NCBI GenBank assembly: GCA_049515555.1
Contig: JBEKTY010000098.1
Coordinates: forward strand, 1-30,519
From: JBEKTY01 sp049515555
Lineage (GTDB): Bacteria > Planctomycetota > Planctomycetia > Pirellulales > Thermoguttaceae
DNA: 30,519 bases
Reading direction: 5' to 3'
Shown: in pieces, positions 22,849 to 30,486 of the stretch
Layout: every line of letters begins with the position of its first letter
Numbering within the stretch: position 1 is the stretch's first letter
Made by a program: the position numbers and the translations under genes
Notes under the pieces: model-generated
Told to the model about the DNA's origin: nothing
What the model saw: the letters and a program-made list of their open reading frames with translations, nothing else
Databases searched by the model: none

Positions 22849-24597
22849 TTACTTGACCGGGCTGACTGCCTCGCGCACCTTGACGGCGGCCAGCGCCTTC
22901 CGGGCATTGCCGTTGACCATCCAGTTCTCATCGACGATGGCCTTCTCCAGCGCGGGCAGCGATTTCTTAGTGCCCAGGGCCTCGAGGAGCCCACACACAC
23001 AAGCGCGGACCCAGGCATCCGGGCTGGTTATTTGTGCCAACACCGCGTCCTCGGCATCCGGCCCAACGGCCCTGAGAAATTTCTCGGCCGAGCCCCGCGT
23101 CATCAGGTTGGACAGTTGTTGGGCAACCGGCTTGATCGCCTCCTTGGGGGCATATTTGCACAGGGCTTCCATGGCGTTGGACCGCACCGGCGCCCATGAA
23201 TCGTTCAGCGCCTTCAAAAGCCCCGGCACGCTTTCCGGGGTGGACCAGTTCTTCAGGGCCCTGGCCGCCTCGCTGCGATGTCCCACGTTCTCGCCATGCA
23301 GCATTAGCGATTCGAGGGCCTTCGCGACCTTGGGGTTCGGCTGGAGCGGCTTCTTGTCGGCGAGCAGTTTGGCGCTGGCGTCGATTCGCGTGCCGTCTTC
23401 CGAGGCCAGATCGGCCACGGCCGTCTCGATCTCTTTGTCGCTGAGCGGCCTCACCTTCTCTTTCCGGGCTTTTTCGGCCTCCTCTTTGGCTTTTTGCGAT
23501 TCCTTGGCTGCCTCGGCGAGGTCCTCCTCGCTGAGCAACCGATAACTGATGTGTAACGGGGTGTCTTCCGTCTTGTTGGAATCGCGGACGGTCACCCGCA
23601 TGTCGAGGTCCAGGCTGGCAAACACGCCCCGCTGGGTATCGAACTTCAGTTTTCCGTCGCCGGCGGCCTCGATCCGCGGCTTGCCGGCCAGCGTGGCGGC
23701 CGAAGTCATTTCGTAGTGCTTGGAAATGAGGATCAGCTTGTCCGACTCTCCCTGAACGGTGTAGACGGTTTTTTCGGCAGCGGGAACGCCCTCGCGAAAA
23801 GCCACCAGCGACGAGCGCCAATAGGGATAGTGAATGGAAACCACCGCAATTCCCGGATCACTGGTGATCGTCCAGGAAGCCTCCTCCGCCCGAGGCAGCG
23901 GCTCGACGACCAGCTCCGACAGATCGCCCAGCAGATACGGCAGGGGCGCCTCTCCCTTGCTCTCCAGGAGTCGTCCAAAAGAATCGATCCGGATGGTGGC
24001 CTCCCTGGGCTTGTCGACATTCGAAACGAACCCCAAGTGGCGGCCGGGAAGGACCACGTATCTTCGCGCCCGCTCGAAGTCCGCATACCTCAAGTCGCTG
24101 GTCATGGCCAAGCGGATCTCGTCCAAGCGGGTCGATTTCACTTTGTAGGTAACGTCGCCGGAGCGGTTCTCGGTGTCGTTGCCGCGCTCACCGATGATTC
24201 GCACGTGATAGACATAGGTCTGGTCCTTCTTCCAATCATAGCGCAGCTTCTTGAGCATGGCGGCGGTCACGGCGGCGGGTTTGGCCGCGATGGCGGGCGG
24301 CTCGGTCTGGGGCTTCCCCGCGACGGGAGCCGGGGCCTCCGCCTTGCCCCCGGTCACGCCCGCCTCCGCGGATCGCAGCACTTCGTTGATGTACCGCACG
24401 TCGCCCAGGCTGAGCTTGTTCAAGGGCACCGCAACCTGGGAACCGTTTGCCTTCTTCAGGACGGCGTTGCCGTCCTTCACGTCGACCAACTCGGCTTCCA
24501 CTGCAAAACCACCGTCGCGAGACGACCATTGGCGGGCCGCCGCAGGCAGAACCGGCAAACTCACGATCACAACCACCAGCAGGAAAATGCGTTTCAT
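22849..24597 (-). CDS. Secreted SHD1-domain protein with C-terminal HEAT-like repeats
   Basis: Predicted 582-residue exported protein. ATG at 24597 (MKRIFLLVVVIVS) follows AAGGAG. Signal peptide ~1-22. Residues ~22-72 (RQWSSRDGGFAVEAELVD, GNAVLKKANGSQVAVPLNKL, DVRYINE) match the SHD1 domain (SLA1 homology domain 1) found in many planctomycete surface proteins. A linker rich in Ala, Pro and Lys follows, then a ~240-residue beta-rich domain (YVYHVRIIGERGND, LGDLSELVVEPLP) of unknown type. A charged coiled coil (EEDLAEAAKESQKAKEEAEK) leads to HEAT-like helical repeats (~420-575: GHRSEAARALKNW, APVRSNAMEALCKY, AWVRACVCGLLEAL). No catalytic motif is seen; protein-protein binding is likely. A TACAAT -10-like box lies at 24628-24633 on the minus strand with no good -35. 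Confidence 0.75.
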   Translation of the reverse strand: MKRIFLLVVVIVSLPVLPAAARQWSSRDGGFAVEAELVDVKDGNAVLKKANGSQVAVPLNKLSLGDVRYINEVLRSAEAGVTGGKAEAPAPVAGKPQTEPPAIAAKPAAVTAAMLKKLRYDWKKDQTYVYHVRIIGERGNDTENRSGDVTYKVKSTRLDEIRLAMTSDLRYADFERARRYVVLPGRHLGFVSNVDKPREATIRIDSFGRLLESKGEAPLPYLLGDLSELVVEPLPRAEEASWTITSDPGIAVVSIHYPYWRSSLVAFREGVPAAEKTVYTVQGESDKLILISKHYEMTSAATLAGKPRIEAAGDGKLKFDTQRGVFASLDLDMRVTVRDSNKTEDTPLHISYRLLSEEDLAEAAKESQKAKEEAEKARKEKVRPLSDKEIETAVADLASEDGTRIDASAKLLADKKPLQPNPKVAKALESLMLHGENVGHRSEAARALKNWSTPESVPGLLKALNDSWAPVRSNAMEALCKYAPKEAIKPVAQQLSNLMTRGSAEKFLRAVGPDAEDAVLAQITSPDAWVRACVCGLLEALGTKKSLPALEKAIVDENWMVNGNARKALAAVKVREAVSPVK

Positions 24598-24707
24598 GGC
24601 AATTGCTCCTTCGTGAACTTCGATGAAATTGTACCCGCACCACAGTCACGCTGCATCAATCCAGTCCCCCCGGGACGAGCGGCGCCCGTAGCGTATCAAA
24701 GCGACCA

Positions 24708-26024
24708 TCATACGGCCCACGGGGCCCGCGGCGGACGCGAGCGCAGGCCGTTGGCCTCGTCGTCGGCGATGAACGCCTCTTTCGCCGGATCGAACCCCAG
24801 CTTGCGTTTCAGCAGCCAGGCCAGGGCGGCGGCGTGGCAGGCGGTGTGCGAGCGGCGCATGACCCGCGAGTTGGCCGCCGGTTTCGCCCGCGATTTGACG
24901 CAGTCGAAGAAGTTGCGGGCGTGGGTCGAGACGTCCAGGCCCACCTCGCGCTTGGCCAGCACCGCTTTCAACTCGGCTTTGAGCGACTCCGGATGCACCT
25001 CGATGCCCCCGTTGTCGCCCGTCTCGACCCAACCTTCGTCGCCCACGAACCGCACGGGGCAGGTCCCCAGCGACTGGACCCATCCCGGCCGCTGGCCGAA
25101 GGGCGTCTCCAGGCAATCCAGCACCAGCTTCACGCCGTTGGCATAGCGGGCGTTGATGGTCTTGCCCGCGGCTTCGAATTCCACGGGCCCCGTGTCGTCG
25201 GCCGCGTTGGCCCACTGGCAGAGATCGACCGTGTGCGCGCCCCAGTCGAGGAGCCGCGCGCCGGAGTCGAAATCCCAATATCCGCGCCAGCCTCCGCCCA
25301 CGTAAGCATGGTTGTAGGGGCGCCAGGGGGCCGGTCCCAGCCACATGTCCCAGTCGCAGACGTCGCGGGGCGGGGTGGGCTCGCCCGGCAGCCAGGTCGT
25401 TTCGATTGACGGCGTGTAGACCGAGGCGAAGAGCGTTTGCAGCTTGCCGAGCTTGCCGCTCTGGGCCAGCCGCACGGCGGCCTGGAAATTGGCCACGCTC
25501 CGCCGCTGTGTGCCGGCCTGGAACACGCGGCCGGTCTTTTGGATCACGTCGTCCAGGGCCTGGCACAGTCCGATCGTCAGGCCGCAGGGTTTCTCGCTGT
25601 AGACGTCCTTGCCGGCCTTCGCCGCGAGGATCGAGGCGGTGGTGTGCCAGCGGTCGCCGGTGGCAATCAGCACGGCGTCGATATCCTTGCGGGCCAGCAG
25701 CTCGCGGAAGTCGCGATACAGCACGCAGTCTGTGTTCCCGTAATGCTGGTCGATGAGCCTCTTTGCGGCCGCGCGCCGGCTGGCCTGCACGTCGCAAGCG
25801 GCCAGGCACTGGCAGTCAGGCTGCTTGAGAATGCCGCCGAGGTCATAGGTGGCCCGCGGGCCGATGCCGATCACGCCCAGCGTGATCCGCTCCGAAGGGG
25901 CGGCCCGGTCCGCGGCGGCCCGCGCCGCGGCCGGCACGAGCCATGGAAGTGCCGCCATGGCCCCGGTCGCCGTGGCACGTCGCAGCACATCGCGCCGCGT
26001 CAGCTTACCAATCGCTTCTGGCAT
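24708..26024 (-). CDS. Gfo/Idh/MocA family oxidoreductase with Tat-like leader
   Basis: Predicted 438-residue NAD(P)-dependent oxidoreductase. ATG at 26024 (MPEAIGKLTRRDVLRRA) follows GGGAGA; a longer open frame upstream crosses a repeat element and is rejected. TRRDVLRRA plus a hydrophobic stretch (MAALPWLVPAAARAAA) is a Tat-type leader. The Rossmann fold begins ITLGVIGIGPRA (~45), with CLAACDVQ as the second strand; EKPCGLTIG carries the conserved Lys, followed by RVFQAGTQRRS. WDFDSGARLLDWGAHTVDL supplies the usual His of the C-terminal domain. It differs from the 19709-21232 paralogue in the C-terminal half. It is divergent from the GH51-like gene, with which it may share a pathway; substrate unknown. 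Confidence 0.88.
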   Translation of the reverse strand: MPEAIGKLTRRDVLRRATATGAMAALPWLVPAAARAAADRAAPSERITLGVIGIGPRATYDLGGILKQPDCQCLAACDVQASRRAAAKRLIDQHYGNTDCVLYRDFRELLARKDIDAVLIATGDRWHTTASILAAKAGKDVYSEKPCGLTIGLCQALDDVIQKTGRVFQAGTQRRSVANFQAAVRLAQSGKLGKLQTLFASVYTPSIETTWLPGEPTPPRDVCDWDMWLGPAPWRPYNHAYVGGGWRGYWDFDSGARLLDWGAHTVDLCQWANAADDTGPVEFEAAGKTINARYANGVKLVLDCLETPFGQRPGWVQSLGTCPVRFVGDEGWVETGDNGGIEVHPESLKAELKAVLAKREVGLDVSTHARNFFDCVKSRAKPAANSRVMRRSHTACHAAALAWLLKRKLGFDPAKEAFIADDEANGLRSRPPRAPWAV

Positions 26025-26078
26025 GGTCTGTCTCCCGTTCTCTGATTGCTCTGAGTAGATGGTACGGTGGGCTGAGTC

Positions 26079-26162
26079 GTAGGGTGGGTCGAGCGGTAGC
26101 GAGCCCCACCATCGGAACTTCTCGCGGGTTCTGGTGGGGCTCGCTTCGCTCGACCCACCTAC
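26079..26162. repeat. Palindromic GTAGGGTGGGTCGAGC element (family A, second copy)
   Basis: The left arm GTAGGGTGGGTCGAGC (26079-26094) and GCGAGCCCCACC pair with GGTGGGGCTCGC and GCTCGACCCACCTAC (26133-26162), with one base missing in the right arm. A degenerate third half (GTACGGTGGGCTGAG) lies just upstream at 26062-26077. It matches the copy at 2885-2993 apart from the loop. It lies in the 305-bp divergent gap 26025-26329, which holds no gene. Confidence 0.85.
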
Positions 26163-26244
26163 AAGTGTAATTTCCTCAAAAAAAGGGTGCTGCTGCTTCA
26201 GTGTCAGCTTAGTCGGGCGCCAGTCGTTCGGCAAGGGGGGAAGA

Positions 26245-26273
26245 TACCCAAGCCCCTGGCAAGCGGTTATAAT
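26245..26273 (+). promoter_or_regulatory. Promoter for the GH51-like gene
   Basis: A perfect TATAAT lies at 26268-26273. Seventeen bases upstream is a poor -35 (TACCCA, 26245-26250). Transcription would start near 26280, giving a ~50-base leader with AGGAGA at 26317-26322 as the RBS. Confidence 0.5.
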
Positions 26274-26329
26274 CCGCCGCGGCTGCAATCTGTTTTTCGA
26301 TGCGTCATGTGTCGGCAGGAGATAACCCC

Positions 26330-28585
26330 ATGCGTATCCACCCTTTGATTCTGGCTGTTGCGATTTGCGCTGTGTCGGCCGCTCGGGCGCCGGGGGATGA
26401 GAACATCTCGTCGGGCAAGGAAGCGACCGTCCGCGTCTTTGCCCAGGAAACGGCGCCCCAACCGATCCCCAAGTACATCACCGGGAAATTCTGCGAGCAC
26501 CTGGGCAACAACATCTATCAGGGAATGGACGCCCAGATCCTCCGCAACCCGACGCTGGCCGACTACCCGTTCGCCTCCGGCCACTCGTCGCCGGATGGCG
26601 TGATCGCTTTCCAGTCCGATCCCGGCGAGATCGCCCGGCAGCTTCGCGAGCAGGCCCTGCGCATCGGCTGGCCGGAAGGTGAGATCGATCGCCTGGTGCA
26701 AGCACGCGAGCAGGGGCTGGCCTGCTGGTGGACGCGTGAAGGGAGCGTAAGCGTTCACGGGGACCGTCCCAATTTTCGTCCGCCTGTCCCCTCGGACAGG
26801 CCGAAAATGGGACTGTCCCCTTCGGCGGTCGAGGTCAGCCCGGATACCGGGCCGCACGGCGGCCGGGCGCAACGCGTGCAGGTGGCCGCGCCTGAAACCG
26901 GGATTGCCCAGTGGGTGTGCCTGCCCTTGCATCGGGTGCGGAAGTACGAGATCGAGATCCTGGCCCGCTCGCCCGACGTTGCCGCTCTGGGCGTGGCGCT
27001 CTGCGCCCAAGATTCCCCGCGGCCTTGCGCGAAGATCAGCCTGCCGGGACTGTCGGCCGATTGGAGCACCTTGCGTGGCTCGCTGGAGATCGACCCGCGG
27101 GCGCCGGCCGAGGCCGTGTATCGGCTGGCGGTTACGGCCGGCTCGGCCGGCCAGTTGGTTATCGCCCGGGTTCTGTTGCGGCCCGCCGATCATGTGACGG
27201 GCGCCGATCCGGACGTGGTGCGGCTCCTGAAGCAATCCAGGCTGCCGCTCCTGCGTTGGCCGGGCGGAAACTTCGTCAGTGCCTACCATTGGGAGGAGGG
27301 CGTCGGGCCTACCGAGGCCCGGCCCACCAGGCCCAACTACGCCTGGGGCGGTGTCGAGCCGAACCTCTTCGGCACCGACGAGTTCATGGCCTTCTGCCGC
27401 GCCGTGGGCTGCGAGCCGATGATCTGCGTCAATGCCGGCAACGGCACGCCCGAAGAGGCCGCCCGCTGGGTCCAATACTGCAACGGCCCGGCCGAATCGC
27501 CCATGGGCCGGCGCCGCGCGGCGGTCGGCCATCGCCAGCCTTACAACGTGCGGCACTGGGAACTGGGCAACGAGCTTTGGGGCCGCTGGCAGTGCCACTG
27601 GACGACCCCGGCGGGCTACGTCGATCGCTACCAGCGGTTCCGCCGGGTGATGCTGGCCGCCGACCCCACGATCCGTCTGTATGCCTGCGGCGCCCCGGTG
27701 CTGGACGATCCGCAGTGGAACCACGTGCTGATCCGCGGGGCGGCCTCGTCGCTGACGGCGATCACCGATCATCCGCTGATCGGCGGCTCGCTGCCGACGG
27801 CCACCGATCCGCTGGACGTGTTCCGCGATTTCATGCTCGTGCCCGACATGCTGGCCGGCAAGTGGGGCCAGTTGGAGCGCGAGATGGCCGTCGCCGGTGT
27901 GGGGCAGCCGCGGCTGGCGGTCACCGAGCTGCAGATGTTCGCCCGCCTGGGTGCGGCCGACGGCCACGCAGCGGCCCGCCTGACGCGCGAGAACCTGGTG
28001 ACGCCCGCCACGCAGGCCGAGGCCCTGTACGACGTGCTGATCTATCATCGGGCGATCCGGCTGGCGCCCTTCGTGGAGATGGTCACGCACTCGGCGACGG
28101 TCAACCACGGCGGCGGGCTGCGCAAGGAGCGCGAGCGGGTGTATGCCAACCCCTGCCACTGGTCGCAGGCCGGTTTTGCCGCCTTCGCCGGCGCCCGGCC
28201 GGTCAGGATCGAGGTGACTTCGCCCGACGAGGCGGCGCCCTTCGTCCTGCCCGGCATCAAGGGTCAGCCCGCCCCGCACCGCTATGCGGCCATCGACTCC
28301 CTGGCCGCCCTGTCCGAGAGTGGCAGCCTGCTGGTTTCGATCGTCCACCGCGGCTCTGCGGGTCCGATCCGCGTGGCGGTCGAGCTGGGCAGCTTTCCCG
28401 CCGGGCCGAAAGCCGATCTGTATGTGCTCTCGGCCGACGTTCCCTGGGCGGCCAACACGCTGCAATCGCCCGGGGCGGTCAAGCCCCGGGAGTCGACCGC
28501 CGATATCCGCGACGGCAAGCTGCTCCTGGACCTGAAGCCGTTCACCTGGTGCCGCGTGCAAGTTCCCAAAGCGGGGCGCAATTAG
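26330..28585 (+). CDS. Secreted GH51-like alpha-L-arabinofuranosidase
   Basis: Predicted 751-residue exported enzyme. ATG 26330 follows AGGAGA. Signal peptide ~1-24. A short N-terminal strand segment (ITGKFCEHLGNNIYQGMDAQILRNP) matches the start of GH51 enzymes. Residues ~190-300 are a carbohydrate-binding beta-sandwich set into the chain. The TIM barrel follows, with LLRWPGGNFVSAYHWEEGVGP, MICVNAGNGTPEEAARW and NVRHWELGNELWG, where E415 is the predicted acid/base. AVTELQMF places E533 as the predicted nucleophile. The C-terminal beta-sandwich ends near residue 750. The likely role is removal of terminal arabinofuranosyl groups from arabinan or arabinoxylan. Residues ~136-164 are encoded by an inserted palindromic repeat. 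Confidence 0.85.
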   Translation: MRIHPLILAVAICAVSAARAPGDENISSGKEATVRVFAQETAPQPIPKYITGKFCEHLGNNIYQGMDAQILRNPTLADYPFASGHSSPDGVIAFQSDPGEIARQLREQALRIGWPEGEIDRLVQAREQGLACWWTREGSVSVHGDRPNFRPPVPSDRPKMGLSPSAVEVSPDTGPHGGRAQRVQVAAPETGIAQWVCLPLHRVRKYEIEILARSPDVAALGVALCAQDSPRPCAKISLPGLSADWSTLRGSLEIDPRAPAEAVYRLAVTAGSAGQLVIARVLLRPADHVTGADPDVVRLLKQSRLPLLRWPGGNFVSAYHWEEGVGPTEARPTRPNYAWGGVEPNLFGTDEFMAFCRAVGCEPMICVNAGNGTPEEAARWVQYCNGPAESPMGRRRAAVGHRQPYNVRHWELGNELWGRWQCHWTTPAGYVDRYQRFRRVMLAADPTIRLYACGAPVLDDPQWNHVLIRGAASSLTAITDHPLIGGSLPTATDPLDVFRDFMLVPDMLAGKWGQLEREMAVAGVGQPRLAVTELQMFARLGAADGHAAARLTRENLVTPATQAEALYDVLIYHRAIRLAPFVEMVTHSATVNHGGGLRKERERVYANPCHWSQAGFAAFAGARPVRIEVTSPDEAAPFVLPGIKGQPAPHRYAAIDSLAALSESGSLLVSIVHRGSAGPIRVAVELGSFPAGPKADLYVLSADVPWAANTLQSPGAVKPRESTADIRDGKLLLDLKPFTWCRVQVPKAGRN
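26735..26820. repeat. Intragenic nested palindrome, GGGACTGTCCC family (C)
   Basis: GGGGACCGTCCCAATTTTCG (26759-26778) pairs with CGAAAATGGGACTGTCCCC (26802-26820), around an inner hairpin CCTGTCC-CCTC-GGACAGG (26783-26800). A short inverted pair CGTGAA (26735-26740) / TTCACG (26754-26759) abuts on the left. The whole run stays open in the GH51 frame. It is related to the cluster at 2086-2173. Confidence 0.85.
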
Positions 28586-28611
28586 TGTCGCGTTCTCTGA
28601 GCTGTGTTATT

Positions 28612-28628
28612 GAACCGTTTCGCGGTTC
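28612..28628. terminator. Hairpin between convergent GH51-like and cysH genes
   Basis: Perfect 6-bp stem GAACCG / CGGTTC around TTTCG, in the 56-base gap between two convergent stop codons. No T-run follows on either strand, so it is only a weak candidate terminator. Confidence 0.3.
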
Positions 28629-28641
28629 TCCGGATGGACCG

Positions 28642-29451
28642 TTACTCCCTTGGCGCGGTGTGCAGGCCGCATTCGGTCTTGGCCAAGCCGCTCCAGCGGC
28701 CCGCCCGCTCGTCGCCGTCGGCGCCGACCGCCCGGGTGCAGGGCCAGCAGCCGATGCTCGGATATCCCCGGTCGTGCAGCGGGTTGTAGGGGATGTTTTC
28801 CTTCAGGATTCGATTCCATACGTCGTGTTTGGTCCAGCAGGCCAGGGGGCTGATCTTGGCCAGGCCGAATTTCCGGTCCCAGCGGACGATGGGCGTGTCG
28901 GCCCGCGCGGGGCTCTGGTCGCGGCGGATGCCGGTGGCCCAGGCGTCGAAATCGACCGCCACCCGCTGCAAGACGGCCACCTTGCGGTCTAAGCAGCAGC
29001 GGTCGGGGTCGCGGTCATAGAGCGGGCCGCCGTGCAGGGCCTCGTACTCGGCCACCGGCAACTCCGGCCGCTCCAGGGCGATCGCCACGGTGTACTTCTC
29101 CTGGATCCGCTCCCGAAGCGCCAGCGTCTCCGGGAACTGATAGCCTGTATCCAGGTTGAAGACGTACACCCGGGGCTCGATCCTGGCCAACATCGAAATA
29201 ATGACACATCCCTCCGGACCCAGCCCAGTGGCCATCGCGAACCGCGGGAAATAGGTCTCGATGGCCCAGGCCAGAATCTCCTCCGGCGAAGAGCCTTCCA
29301 GGGCCCGGCCTTTCTCGGTCAGCCACTCGATCTCGTCGGCACTGGCCGTCCGAACGCCTGGCGATGGCGGTTGGTACGGCCCGGCCGGATGATGGGCAAG
29401 GTTGTGCCTCCCCCCAGAACTCTGGGCTGACCCCACTCGTATGGCAATCAT
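28642..29451 (-). CDS. cysH: Assimilatory adenylyl-sulfate (APS) reductase, CysH family
   Basis: Predicted 269-residue cytoplasmic enzyme reducing APS (or PAPS) to sulfite with electrons from thioredoxin. The start at 29451 follows AGGAGGT. Residues 1-40 are a variable N-terminal extension. The PP-loop-like fold includes FNLDTGYQFPET (98-109) and WATGIRRDQS (171-180). The four [4Fe-4S] cysteines are all present (C152-C153 and C235-x2-C238), which in this family marks APS rather than PAPS preference. The catalytic ECGLH (260-264) is intact near the C-terminus. No other sulfate-assimilation genes are in the window; a promoter and a possible operator precede it. Confidence 0.9.
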   Translation of the reverse strand: MIAIRVGSAQSSGGRHNLAHHPAGPYQPPSPGVRTASADEIEWLTEKGRALEGSSPEEILAWAIETYFPRFAMATGLGPEGCVIISMLARIEPRVYVFNLDTGYQFPETLALRERIQEKYTVAIALERPELPVAEYEALHGGPLYDRDPDRCCLDRKVAVLQRVAVDFDAWATGIRRDQSPARADTPIVRWDRKFGLAKISPLACWTKHDVWNRILKENIPYNPLHDRGYPSIGCWPCTRAVGADGDERAGRWSGLAKTECGLHTAPRE

Positions 29452-29483
29452 CTTTCACTGACCTCCTGGCGTGAATTACAGGC

Positions 29484-29512
29484 AGGATATCATGGTTCTC
29501 GAAGAAAGTCAA
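29484..29512 (-). promoter_or_regulatory. Sigma70-type promoter for cysH
   Basis: On the minus strand: TTGACT (29507-29512), a 17-base spacer, then TATCCT (29484-29489). Transcription should start near 29477, about 25 bases before the start codon. The surrounding sequence is notably AT-rich for this window. Confidence 0.65.
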
Positions 29513-29521
29513 TAGTATGAT

Positions 29522-29537
29522 TATCAACTTAGTGATA
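29522..29537. promoter_or_regulatory. Possible operator upstream of cysH
   Basis: Inverted repeat TATCA-N6-TGATA in an AT-rich patch, centred about 17 bases upstream of the cysH -35 box, where an activator would bind. It could serve a sulfur-responsive regulator, but no such gene is in the window and the match is short. Confidence 0.35.
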
Positions 29538-29589
29538 TATTTTTGTTTCTGGTGTTGATATCGGCCGATCTGGGCGGGCGGCTTGAAGG

Positions 29590-29747
29590 CAGTTGCCAGT
29601 TGTCGGTTGTCGGAGCGGCAGTTGTCGGTTGTCAGTTGTCAGTAACGGGTTACGGTTTTCGGCAACCGCTTTGCTGAACACTGGGCAGGGAAAACCCGTA
29701 GATGCCTTGCCGGATACTGACAACTGACAACTGAGAACTGAGAACTG
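29590..29747. repeat. CAGTTGTC/GACAACTG inverted repeat array
   Basis: A run of GTTGTC-type units (29590-29643) and its inverted counterpart (29716-29747) share a perfect 16-bp arm, ACTGACAACTGACAAC (29716-29731, complement at 29628-29643), separated by 72 bases with no recognisable content. The right arm ends six bases before the next start codon. It fills most of the 301-bp gap 29452-29752. Confidence 0.8.
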
Positions 29748-29752
29748 CTACC

Positions 29753-30244
29753 ATGTTCGTGGTTTGTGTTCACGTACACGTGCGGCCGGACAGTCGGGAG
29801 GCGTTTATCGAGGCCACGCGGGCGAATGCCCAGAGCACGATCCTGGAGCCGGGCAACCTGCGTTTCGACGTGCTGGGGCAGGCGGACGACCCGGACCGCT
29901 TCGTGCTTTACGAGGTGTATCGCGACGAGGCGGGGGCGAAGGCCCACAAGCAAACGGCCCATTACGCCCGCTGGCGTGACGCGGTCGAGCCGTGGATGGC
30001 CGAGCCGCGGCGGGGGGTGCAATATCAGGCCCTGTTTCCCGACGAAGCCAGCCAGTGGGTCACCCACCGGGAAGGTTCGGCCGGGCGGCTTGACCCGCAG
30101 CAGGCGGCCGAGGAGTTCGCCGAGCTTGCCCGCAAGGGTGGCGGACGTTCCGAGGAAGGGTTCGTATTGGATCGCCGCGATGCGCATGTCCGGCGGGCCG
30201 ACGCCCCGCGGGCGGACGACCAGGGGAAGGGCGACCCGCGGTGA
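29753..30244 (+). CDS. ABM/LsrG-like monooxygenase domain protein with C-terminal extension
   Basis: Predicted 163-residue protein. Residues 1-~97 match the antibiotic-biosynthesis-monooxygenase fold of the LsrG type (autoinducer-2 phosphate isomerase): VVCVHVHVRPDSREAFIEAT, EPGNLRFDVLGQ, DRFVLYEVYRDE, KAHKQTAHYARW and a terminal LFPDE. LsrG is about 96 residues; the further ~66 are charged and low in hydrophobics (EEFAELARKGGGRSEEG...) and may be read-on after loss of the original stop. The neighbouring lsr genes are absent, so quorum-signal turnover is not established; other quinone- or heme-type ABM roles are possible. No Shine-Dalgarno is visible because the upstream sequence is repeat DNA. 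ATG 29753 is the first start that keeps the first beta-strand. Confidence 0.7.
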   Translation: MFVVCVHVHVRPDSREAFIEATRANAQSTILEPGNLRFDVLGQADDPDRFVLYEVYRDEAGAKAHKQTAHYARWRDAVEPWMAEPRRGVQYQALFPDEASQWVTHREGSAGRLDPQQAAEEFAELARKGGGRSEEGFVLDRRDAHVRRADAPRADDQGKGDPR

Positions 30245-30303
30245 ACGAGGTCTTCCTTGGCGATTCTCACACTGCTGGACAAGCCAGCGGTGGCACCCGA
30301 TCC

Positions 30304-30409
30304 GTAACCGTTCACGCGGCCGCGCCAAAGTAGCAGGCACACGCCGTGTGCCGTCCGCCATGCCTTTTTCCGCTTCAGCCGACGGCACACGGAGTGTGCC
30401 TAATATTAC
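30304..30409. repeat. GTAGCAGGCACAC palindrome (family B) with TAACCGTTCACG flank
   Basis: The left half GTAGCAGGCACAC begins at 30330 and the right half GGCACACGGAGTGTGCC ends at 30400, followed by TAATATTAC in place of TGCTAC. The left flank TAACCGTTCACG (30305-30316) is the same as at the 3125-3248 element, but the right outer arm is missing. It lies in the 242-bp gap 30245-30486, which holds no gene. Confidence 0.8.
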
Positions 30410-30486
30410 TGCGCAAGATTGATATTGCATGAATTGGCGAAATTGGCGAATCTATAGGCGTTCTGCTTCACCAAGGAGGCCGTGGC

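Noticed and set aside
26024..26288. Long N-terminal extension of the second Gfo/Idh/MocA protein
   Set aside because: It translates through the family A repeat and would bury the Tat leader; the start at 26024 has GGGAGA at good spacing.
26267..28561. 764-codon open frame on the minus strand
   Set aside because: It mirrors the GH51-like gene codon for codon; its translation is rich in Arg, Gly, His and Ala with no motif or RBS, as expected opposite a GC-rich gene.
29590..29747. Possible CRISPR array
   Set aside because: Units are short, irregular and directly adjoining, with an inverted half; there are no regular unique spacers and no cas genes.
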